From Panorpa germanica (lineage: Eukaryota > Arthropoda > Insecta > Mecoptera > Panorpidae), in NCBI GenBank assembly GCA_963678705.1, contig OY783208.1:5084001-5148000 (forward strand): a stretch of 64,000 nt of DNA, read 5' to 3'. The notes below the pieces were generated by a model, which did not search any database, had not been told where the DNA came from, and saw only the letters and a list, made by a program, of their open reading frames with translations. Below, piece after piece: positions 39,001 through 51,000 of the stretch. A program made the position numbers and the translations under genes. How positions within the stretch are numbered: position 1 is the first letter of the stretch; each line of letters opens with the position of its first letter.

Positions 39001-42000
39001 AAATGTGGCGTATAAAATAAAGTGAGGTTATGACAGTGACTTGTTTAATGATGCGTAACAAACGTTCTGATACGTTCACACTGAGCATTGTAGGTTATGT
39101 TTTAATGTCTCTCTATTTTAAGAAACGTACAAAAATGAATGAATAAATTTAATTTGTTGACAATGAATTGTTGCAGAGCGATGCTGAAGTATTTAGGCCA
39201 ATGGAAGTCCAGTGTGGTTGACGAGTACCTCGAATCAGGCGTGTACCGTATGGAAATAGAATCAAAGCGAACAAGAAATGGCGCGCCAACTGGTGAGCCA
39301 ACGAATAAACCAACCCTGGATACGAAGGTATCAAGTTCAACGTCATCTAGTGCTTCAACTGTCTTCAGGTTTGCTTGAAAGTTCCTTACTTCAAAGTTTC
39401 AAAACTAAAAATAGAACCAATTTTATTAAACTAAAAAAAATGTTTAAATGGAATTTGACATGAAATACGAAATACGAAATGTGGCTTTTTTTCCCACCCT
39501 TCTCTATCGAGTACTGTATCTCCCGTATCTGTGCACTTATTTGTCTGCCAGCAGCCTTCATGTTTGTATAACATTTATTTATTTGTTTTGCTGGAAAAAT
39601 CATAAGTGTTTTAATAGAGCAACAAATTGTCTTAAAAAAATGTAAAAGAAAGTAAAAACATCGCTAGTGAAACTTATCTGTTATTAAAAATGGCAGTGCA
39701 TGTTTATCACGTGCTTTAAATGTTTCCAAGATTGCCCCAAGATTCCTTAGAGTTTACACCTGTCGCAAAGCGACGTCTTTTTGGCGTGTATGATTTGAAT
39801 CCAATCAAATAATTCGTAATTACATTTCATATTTAACTCAATTTTTAAATTAAAATAATAAACTCACTCGCTCAATAATAAAATAATTTTTCATATAAAT
39901 TCACTAAAAAAATATATTTTTTTTTATCAAAATAATTTATGCGTTATTTGACCAACTTTTTTTCAAAATTTGGGATTTTTTTTTTCGATTCGTAAATAAG
40001 TTACCAAGGTTAGCCTATGTACAGAATTTTTACTTTCTAACACAATTTTTGCTCTCGGCAAATACTGCCCGAAATTTTGAATTTTCTTTTATTAATAATA
40101 TATTTAATTATTCTAGAATCCAGAATATGAATTTTCTCCAAAGTTTCCCTACCGGGTCCCCAAATTTCTTCAACCCCCCATTTTTCAATGTTTGAATTTA
40201 TAATTTTTGAGAAATGTCCGAATTGAATACCTTAATACACATGCAAAATTTCAACTTTATATCTTTTACGAATTAAAAGTAATACAGTAAAAAGGATCAC
40301 TTCTTTTCCAGTTTTTCCAAAAGTCTTAGAATTTTTTCTCTACGAAATATGCATTTTTAAAAAACATTGACGGAGCCGTTTTCGAGCTACCATACAAAAT
40401 TCACTACCAAACATATAAGAATATAAGATCATAAATATACACCTGGGATCGGCAAAGAATGCGCAAGGTAAATTTTACATAAGAATTTCAACATGCAAGA
40501 AGTGTGTGCGAATATTGTCACAATCGTAGACTTTCCTAACTAAGTAGAACATCCCAGTGTTAGAGCATCCGTCTTATTCGCTTGAGCTGACACCACCCAG
40601 TAAACATTTTGGAGTCACTTTGACATCATATTGAAGATGCGTCATGATTTTTTTGTCATGAAAGAGTTCATTTATAATTCAGTTTCTCACATTTTTTCAT
40701 ATAAAATGTCTACTTTATCGGCTACAAATGGCTAAATTACTCCACCTGTCGGAATAAAAATGAAGATAAAGTTGATGCGAACTATAATTGAAGTGAAATA
40801 ATGATAGAAACGTCAATAAATAGGGCACTTTACCAAATTGTTTACTGGGCATATGACTTTTACCTATTCCTATTCAAATTTGTATTAAAAAGAATTAGAA
40901 TTTAGAGCATTACAGCTGTCATGAACGAGTTCACAGAAGAAGACTTTCAGCACAGTTTCCAACCAAGGAAAATGCACATGAAGCGATGTAGGGATAGAGG
41001 AGGGATATATATTGAAGGGGATAGTAGTTAAAAATAGTTACTTCTCTACTAGTATTTTATAAATCAGTTGCAGAGCATTGTGATGAAGCAAAGCGCTTTT
41101 GTATTATATTGTACTTATTTTACATTTTATTTTTAAACATCACAGTTCCTTTTTCTTGTTCTTTATCTTCTTTATATTATTATCCATCTTCTTCCCTTGT
41201 AAAATCTCCTCCAGTGTTTACTTAATTTCCAACTTCTCCCAACGTTCTCTTAATGTGCTCTAATATTTTCTCTTCCTAATCACATATCCTGCATCCTATT
41301 CCCCATTATCTACACCTCTTTCTTCATTCCTTACTCTAAACCTAGCAGTTATTTTCGTACCTATATCTTAAGTAATCATATCTTTGATTATATGTCACTT
41401 CATCTTTCCTCTTCATGTTTTCTATTGTTGCTCTTTTATATTTCTTTACTTTATCAGACTTTGTACCCCATGTTCTTCCTCCTTCAACGTTCCTACCTTC
41501 TTTCCTCATCAAAATGTTAGTTATTATATAAAAACATGATTCAATTGCAGGGACGTTGTTTTTCCGGATGATACCGATTTCGATTCTAAATCAGGTAAGT
41601 CATTATTATTAAAACTATTTTAATTTTTGCGGGTTCTCTTAAAAATGTTCTAAGTCTACACAAACATTCGTTAAGGAGGTACAGGACGTTAACGATGGCG
41701 AAATTTGGAGGGTCGATACAAATAGTTAAAATACATGCTGTCTCAAAATTTTAGAGATGGGTTCATAGGGTTCATAGTTTTCTTTTTATACATGATTAAA
41801 AATAGTCATTTTCCATACAAATCATAATTTCATAATGGTGACACGGCTTTCAAAAACTAGGTGTATATAAAATAATCTTTTCTGTAACTATTGCAAAAAG
41901 AAAATTATCACAAGGATACCTATATACGAAAATATTTAAATAAAACCTTTAAGAAACAGTAAATGTAGGTTATAAGCCGGCAACTTTGCAAATGCCAATT

Positions 42001-45000
42001 TGAGCGGCAAATTCAAAATCTGAATAAATATTATATAAATTATTTGTCAAAGAACCAAATCACGCATGCGTCAACACACGTAAATTTACAGCGTTGCCAA
42101 ATTTATTATTCCTTTTCAAAATATTTAATTTGAATTTAAATTGAATTAATATAAATTTGATATTAATTATAGGTAATTTTTAATTTATTAAACAATTATA
42201 TTCATAAAAAAATCATTTTAACTAGCAAAAAGCAGTTTAATAGGGAATTGAAAAATTCATTTTCAAAGGTACAGTCCCAATATTTGCTCGTCCCTCATGT
42301 ACTTCGTATTTTGCATTTCGTATTACCGAGAGATAAACTTTTTGCATTGACGGTACGTCCTGTACCTCCTTAAATGTCAATGTTTACTGATAAATTTATT
42401 TTCTCTTTATATGGAAACTTAGTAACGTGTTGATATAATCTGGAGAGAGGTGAATCCAGTCAAGTTAAAGTATGAGAGAAATAGTTATCTTGTGTATGCT
42501 GTTATATATATATTTATGTTGAAAAGAGATAGATATAATTCTTTTAAGCACAAATCGTACTAGCTTTGCAGCACTTGACTCATCATAAACATTACTACTT
42601 ATATCTGGTAATTTCTCAACCAATTAACGTGTTACAATTCCTTATTTCAGATTCTTCTCCTAGATATTCCCCTTCTTACATCCAACATTTCAGCACAGTC
42701 AACAACATCCGGTCCACCGACACGCTGCACATGTTTCCTAAGAGAAAAGTGAAAAATAAAGATCCCCCTGGAGGTCCAGAGTAAGTTTTACTTTGAAAAA
42801 TTACGACTACTTTAATGGGCTTGTGTCCTATGTGTTAATTTCTATAAAACTGCAATATATTGATAAAGTGGGTTACTAGAACCTCAAATGTCCAATTATT
42901 TGTTAATAACTCGTTATATGTTAAGAGATATTAACAATTAAAAAAGTCATTTTGTCTCTTTAATTATTAAAGGGATTTAACGTTGTACACATTTCAAATG
43001 CATGTGACATCACAATTGCTGCCAATCTTACAGCTCATAAATCTCTGCTCTATGTACCCAGAAAACAATTTGGTGAAGTGCCCTATTTGGTGAAGTTCGA
43101 GTCACTCGTACAATTCTATTCTAACGCTTTACAAGTTCTCTTCCTGTCACAGATTTTGTGTTAGTTTTTCATAATAATATTCTTTCTTTTTCCAACATCA
43201 TTCATTAAGTATTTCTGTTTCTTTCCCACATGGCTATATTTTTTTTAAATTCACATTCATTTCATTTATTCCAAAGTCAGAGAGAAACGAGATGCGGTTA
43301 GACAAGTAAAATATATTTTTCACCGTTACACTTGTATAGTTTTCGTTCAGTACAGTATGTTTAGAGTATATGCTATCCTTTTTTAACAAATATTTCTTTA
43401 ATGGTAATAGACAGACGCTATCTCCCTCAATCCCCGATTATAATGTATATAAACGAAGATAGTATCTAGCGATGGTAAGACAGAGGTTTTAAACCTAACG
43501 CAGAACTGCCGATCGTGGATTTTTGAATCACTAAAACAATGTAAAAAACTAATATAACGAGTATTGTTGAAGATGAATAATATTCATTAAAAAAATCACG
43601 ATCCATACTAAAGATTACATCTATTTATTTCTTCATTTAAATATTTATATTTTGCAGACTCTAAAAAGTAGAATTCCATTTAGTTTTATACCCCTGCTAG
43701 TGTCAAGTTTATAACTCCGGTCATAAATCATAAACCGACTCCGCTTTTAATTCAGCAGTGAATCGTCGTTGCGATCTCTGTAGCTCATAAAAAGGGCCTT
43801 TCCTATGAACGACTGAATAGAAAACGAACGCGTTCCAGACAAAAAACTCATGATATGTAATAGAAAATAAGTAGAATTTACTCCAAAATGTTTACTGGGT
43901 ATTTATATATCAAAATATCAAATATTATTTACTAGCTATTTCTAGGAACAATAAAATTTCAATATTATGTCTACCTTCTTAGCAGGGTTAAATAAAATAA
44001 AAACTTATTATTCTTTGACTTGACTTGATTATCTCGACTACCAACAGCTACAAAATATTACCACAGCACTGACCTAATCAACAAATAACTGACATATATA
44101 ATGCATTTCATGTCATACAAATATGGCCGACCATTTCTAGCGCTAAAACTACAATTCAAACTTTTAATTGATATATCTCCGTCAACATTTAGATATTTAA
44201 TAAAATAGACACGCCAATATTCATTTATTAACATCAATTTCAATCAACAATTAAAAAATCGACCACTAAAAAATAAGTACACAAACCCAGTAAAGTAAAT
44301 ATCTGCAATCAAAGAAATTGGGTGTGAACTGCACTATATATTGATAAGATTAGCTATGAATACCTCAAATATCCAATTCGCAATATTCAAGAAGGTTTTA
44401 ACGATTGAAATAGTCATTTGGAATAGTTGATGACGTCACGAATTAAAAAGAATATAATAGGTAATGTTATTTGTTTTTCCTTTTATGTCACGACATTATA
44501 TTGAAACATTATGGGTCGATGCAACAGCTGCTATAGCTTTGACGTTTAATTCTGCATCTCGTTTGCACTTCTCTTGTGTAACAGTGATGGTAAAGGTTGA
44601 AAAATGGTAGTGGGGAAGAAAGTGAGGAAGCAATGACTATTTCAATCGTTAATAACTTCTATAATATCGCGAATTGGATATTTTAGGTTTTGTTAAGCAA
44701 CTTTATCAATATAGAGTACAGTTTTATATAAATTCAGCATGGTTCACTACGTCATTCTATAAGAAAAGTTTAACACAATTTTCTTAAATTGCTGCTAAAA
44801 ATTAGACTAACAAAATTATTTTAATATCCTGCTATTCAAAGTACCATTCTTATAAATAAATATTGTAATTATTTGTTTAGGTCAGATGCAGCTAAGAGTG
44901 ACGAAGACCGAAGCACCGACGCGAAAGAAGACGACAACGACGAGATGGACAATGATGACGATGGTGATTATGGGGGTGATGATGAAGAGGAGTCCCACAC

Positions 45001-48000
45001 GATTCTAGTACAGTCTACAAGGACGGACCCCTGCAGTAACTTTCCATCGATTATTCTCCTTGGGTTGGTTTAAATCATAAGTAACAAGAATAGTGGTCGC
45101 TAAAGAAGTTCAGTTTTGAAAATAATCGAATACAAATATTATTATTAATAAAAAATGAATATGAATACAATTATTAATAAAAAAATAACGTATTAAGGTG
45201 AAACGATACTTGGCCATATTTAATTCACGAAATATACATGGCGATACTATACAACAGGTTAAATATTATTACAAAACCATGTTTTTTATGTTTAAATCGT
45301 TTTATGTAAGTAACTATAAACGCGAATCAAAATCTAAAGCTGCAATTAGTTAGATCAGCAGTTCTCAAACTTTTTACTTCGAGCCCCTGCATAATCCAGC
45401 TGTAAGCCGGGCCCCCCTACATGTAAGCGAACTATATATTATAAGGGAGTCACATTTGACATTTTATAGTCACTTTTTATTTAGTTAAGTTTTGCACATT
45501 CTATGCATACTCTAATGGGGCAATAGGTTTAATCGTAATCAAACAACAAATTCTATACATAATTATTATTTGTTACAAAGCAATAATATTATAAAGAACT
45601 TCAGTGTGAAGGATGTGCTTGTTTTTTTTCTGCGCATAGTTTCTTGAAACGCGGCGTCAGTTCTGATAACGCTACTCTGAGTTCCTTGGTCACATCCAGT
45701 CTTGAGCGATATTTACTCTTCATGGTAGCTAGAGCAGAAAACCCAGTTTCAATGCCCTTTCACTCAAAATTGGGTATTCCTTTTATACACCAATCCAGAA
45801 GGATGTGAGAGAAGATCCTTCAAACTTCATTTCAAGACCAGTGTCACCTTGGAGGTCAATGAGATGTTCTTTTTCCTTCATGTTGAGGGAGCACTCATCG
45901 ACTGACGGTTTGAACGGGTTTTGAATCCATGCCAAACCATCCAAGTTCTCATTAAAATATTTTTCAAAACGAGATTTGAGGATTTCTAAGTGTTTAAGAA
46001 AGCATTTCTTTGCATTGGTTGGAATAGTTTTGAGATCAATTTCTTTAATCATAATTTTAAGATTAGGAAACAGCTCCACATTGTCAGTTTGCAGACCGCC
46101 CTCGTACAAACTTAGCTTCATTACAAAGCTTTTCACTTTTTCAGTCCATTGCAGAAGGTTTGCATCTTTTTTCTGTATTTTCTGATAAACTAAAAAAAAT
46201 AACTTTGACTAAAAATTATACACTTGTTGTAATTTTAAAAATAAAAAGTTTGCTTTATTATTTTGTAAGTAAACTTAATTAATTTTTCAACCAAGCTTTG
46301 GGCCCCCCGTGAGTCTTCATTGCGCCCCCTTGGAGGGGTCGCGCCCTACACTTTGAGAACCGCTGAGTTAGATGAATAACGTATCTACATTTTAAGCTTT
46401 CTTCCACTGACTTTTAACGAGTTGGAACCGCAGAAATAAGTCTTGAAAATGAATATTGCTAAATTTTCTAGTTAAATTCCAATTTTAATACGAGTGGTAA
46501 CATTTCTACAGGTTCTAAAATATGCTTTAGAAATCTTCTAAAAGTCTTTCTTCAGAGTACACATGTTAAAAATTATAATATTTTCTTTTTTGGTACACGC
46601 AAAACTGTATAATTAGCCCAGTCAAGATAAACATTTCAATTAGCTAAAATGGGCTTGTGTCCTCATTTTTTAGTGGTCGGTTTTTCAATTGTTGATTGAA
46701 ATTGATGGTAATAAATGTGTATTGGCGTGTCTATTTTATTAAATATCTAAATGTTGACAGGGATATAGTAATTAAAAGTTTGAATTGTAGTTTTAGCGCT
46801 AGAAATGGTCGGCCATATTTGTATGACGTGAAAAGCGTTTTAACGTCAGTTATTTGTTGAGTAGGTCAGTGCTGTGGTAATGTTCTGTAGCTGTTGGTAG
46901 TCAAATAATCAAGTCAAGTCAAAGAATAATAAGTTTTTATTTTGTTTAACCCTGCTAAGGTAGACATAATATTGAAACTTTATTATTCCTTGAAATAGCT
47001 GTAAATAATATTTGATATTTTGATATATAAATACATATAGCAGAGATTTATGAGTTGTAAGGTTGGTAACCTTACACAAGGATTGTGATGTCACATGCAT
47101 TTGGAATGTGTACACCGTTGAATCCCTTTAATAATTAAAGAGACAAAATGACTTTTTTAATTGTTATTATCTCTTAACATATAAGGAGTTATTAAAAAAT
47201 AATTGAACATTTGAGGTTCTAGTATTCCACTTTATCAATATGTATAGTACACTTTTATAGACATAGGACACTAGCCCATTATAGCTAATCTACCAATATT
47301 TTATCGTTTAGTTTGACCAAACTAAATGTTTTTTTTTTATTTTTAGTTCTTTTGTTTTACGTTTAAAACTGCGCCTTCTTTATTGACTACTCCATTTAAA
47401 TGTCTTCTACTTGTTAACATCTCTTCTTCTTCTTCTTACCTAGTTTGAAGAAGTATTGCGAGCCCATCTGGATATTCTACGGGATGTTGTTCGAACCGAC
47501 CTCTAGAGTTACGACCAATGTGTACGCTATCATGTTCCTGTGCGACTTCATCAATTTCTTGGTCATCATCTTTGGATTTTCTTCTTTTGGTGTAAGTAGT
47601 TTGCATTTGTTAAGCCAGGTCCACGATTATTCGTATTCTTCTTCATTTGTAAACAAACATCAAGAAATACGTGCTTAAAAAATGGATTGGAATTGGCTTG
47701 TGCTAAGCTATCTTAGGGCATTATTCTGTAACTTTTCAAAAATCGACCTTATGTTTTCAGCGGTGGAAATATTTAATTTTTTCATCGATAGAATAAGGTC
47801 GCTGTATTTAAAATATCTAAAGTGGTATTCTGTATGCAAAATTTTCCACCGCCTTTATAAGTATACAGCGGTGAAAGAGTATAAACTGGTATTGATGACG
47901 TATTCTCCGACGTCATCAATTATATATTATTTGACCAATCACGACAAAGTATTAAATAGAAGAATGACAGTTTATATAATTCCTACATGTCAAAATCTAT

Positions 48001-51000
48001 TAAAAAAGTCAATATGGCATCTACGACAAGGAAAACGGGAAAATCAGTGGGGAAATAATTATTATAAATAGAATTTCAAATGGCCATGCACAATTTATGT
48101 AAAAAAAGCATTCACCTGAAGCAATAATTGACTAACAACATAACCTCACTTTCTGATATATTTATATGTATACATATTATTACATCTATGGATAGATTGT
48201 AATATTCTATCCTCCAACTACACCAAATTATTGTTTAAATTGTTTGACAGTTCTCAAAAATACAGCGATGAAAAATTTTAAAGTCACTGCTGAAGGCGAC
48301 CTTATAATTTGGTCGTTTTTTTTCCAGCGACAAAAATAAAATTGATTGAAATTTCTTATAGAATACCAAATAAAAAATCATCGCTTTTGTGACGTCATTT
48401 TACAGCGATGAAATTTTTTCACCGGTGGAAATACTTTACAGAATAAGGCACTTAATGTTAACTTTGCGCTTTAATACGATTTCTCTATGAAAAGTAAAAA
48501 TGCAACTGGAAATTAGCTTGTGACAAGCTAACATATGTCAAGCTTACACTGTAAGTTAATTTTCTAAATGGGCATGTATTTATCTGTTTACCATGACATA
48601 AACACTCTCCAATATTTGTTAATTATTGAAAACAAAATGAACTTGCAGGTTAATTTGTATATAATAATAATATAACATAATTAAAAGTTAATTTAACCTT
48701 ATAGCGAGCTAATTCAAAGGTTTATGTTCTATTTCTTATTAAGAGAGGTTATATAAACTTTTTATAATTTTTTTAATGTATGTGTATATACCTAGTGTGT
48801 ATGATTTGAATTTAATAAAATAATTCGTAATTTCATTTCAAATTTTAATTCCATTTTTAAATTGAAATATTTAACTCGTTTAATATTCATTTTATATATA
48901 ACAACAAATTAATTTTTTTTTGTCAAAATATAAAATATTTTCAATTTATTCGTTATTTGACCAACACTTTTTCAAAATTTAGAATTTTCTTTTTCGGTTT
49001 GTAAATTAGGTGCCAAAGTTAGCCCATATACGAAATTTCGAACCTTCTAGCACAATTTTTACCTTCAGCGAAAATCGCCCTCGTGCCTCAAAATATATTT
49101 TTTTAATTTTATTTTTTAATATGATATTCAATTATTACACAATCCAAAATTTGAGCTTTCTCCAAAGTTCTCCACCGTGCCCCTCAATTTTTTTGACGCC
49201 CCTTTTATTAAGTTTTGAATTTTCAAATATGTTTGCATTGAATAGCGTAATACACAGACAAAATTACAAATACCGTAAAATACCTACTTTACCAGCTGTT
49301 GAAATTAAAATGGGCTTGTGTCCTATGTCTTAATTTCTATAAAAGTGTACTATATATTGATAAAGTGTGTTACTAGAACCTCAAATGTCCAATTATTTGT
49401 TAATAACTCCTTATATGTTGAGAGATATTAACAATTAAAAAAACCATTTTGTCTCTTTAATTATTAAAGGGATTCAACGTTGCACACATTCCAAATTCAT
49501 CATAAATCTCTGCTATATGCATTTATATATCAAAATATCAAATATTATTTACAGCTGTTTCAAGGAACAATCAAATTTCAACATTATGTCTGCCTTAGCA
49601 AGGTTAAATAAAATAAAAACTTATTATTCTTTGACTAGACTTTATTATTCGACTACCAACAGCTACAGAACATTACCACAGCACTGACCTACTCAACAAA
49701 TAACTGACGTTAAAACGCTTTTCACGTCATACAAATATGGCCGACCATTTCTAGCGCTAAAACTACAATTCAAACTTTTAATTACTATATCCCTGTCAAC
49801 ATTTATATATTTAATAAAATAGACACGCCAATACACATTTATTATCATCAATTTCAATCAACAATTGAAAACCGACCACTGAAAAATGAGGACACAAGCC
49901 CATATTAGCTAATTGAATTGTTTATCTTGACCGGGCTAATTATACAGTTTTGCGTGTACCAAAATAGAAAATATTATAATTTTTAACATGTGTACTCTGA
50001 AGAAAGACTTTTAGAAGATTTCTAAAGCATATTTTAGAACCTGTAGAAATGTTACCACTCGTAGTAAAATTGGAATTTAATTAGAAAATTTAGCAATATT
50101 CACTTTCAAGACTTATTTCTGCGGTTCCAACTCGTTAAAAGTTTGTGGAAGAAAGCTTAAAATGTAGATACGTTATTCATCTAACTAATTGCAGCTTTAG
50201 ATTTTGATTCACTTTTATATTTACTTACATAAAACGATTTAAACATAAAAAAACATGGTTTCTTAATAATATTTAACCTGTTGTATAGTATCGCCATGTA
50301 TTTCATAATATTTGTATTCGATTATTTTCAAAACTGAACTTCTTTAGCGACCACTATTCTTGCTACTTATGATTTAAACAAACTTAAGGAGAATAATCGA
50401 TGGAAAGTTACTGCAGGGGTCCGTCCTTGTAGACTGCACTAGAATCGTGTGGGACTCCTCTTCATCATCACCTCCATAATCACCATCGTCATCATTGTCC
50501 ATCTCGTCGTTGTCGTCTTCTTTCGCGTCGGTGCTTCGGTCTTCGTCACTCTTAGCTGCATCTGACCTAAACAAATAATTACAATATTTATTTATAAGAA
50601 TGGTACTTTGAATAGCTGGATATTAAAATAATTTTGTTAGTCTAATCTTTAGCAGCAATTTAAGAAAATTGCGGTAAACTTTTCTTATAGGAATTACGTA
50701 GTGAACCATGCTGAATTCATATAAAACAGTACTCTATATGGATAAAGTTGCTTAACAAAACCTAAAATATCCAATTCGCGATATTATAGAAGTTATAATC
50801 GATTGAAATAGTCATTGCTTCCTCACCTTCTTCCCCACTACCATTTACCAACCTTTACAATCACTGTTAAACAAGAGAAGTGCAAACGAGATGCAGAATT
50901 AAACGTCAAAGCTATAGCAGCTGTTGCATCGACCCATAATGTTTCAATATAATGTCGTGATGTAAAACGAAAAATAAATAACATTACCTATTATATTCTT

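Larger units (their letters stand above)
44426..47280 (+). repeat. Inverted duplication, left arm
   Basis: It matches the reverse complement of about 49305-51022 through intron, Piezo exon, intron and a whole family A element; a 1,010 bp hAT element (45356-46365) is extra here. Outer limit is at GTTGATGACGTCACGAATT, inner limit at the end of the family A copy. Differences are scattered substitutions and small indels. Confidence 0.95.

Noticed and set aside
45783-46136. Domesticated hAT-derived host gene
   Set aside because: The frame is short and interrupted by TGA and sits inside a 1,010 bp element with intact ends and target duplication, so it is a transposon remnant.
50374-50574. A separate minus-strand acidic protein gene
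   Set aside because: It is the inverted duplicate of a Piezo exon with its splice sites, not an independent gene.
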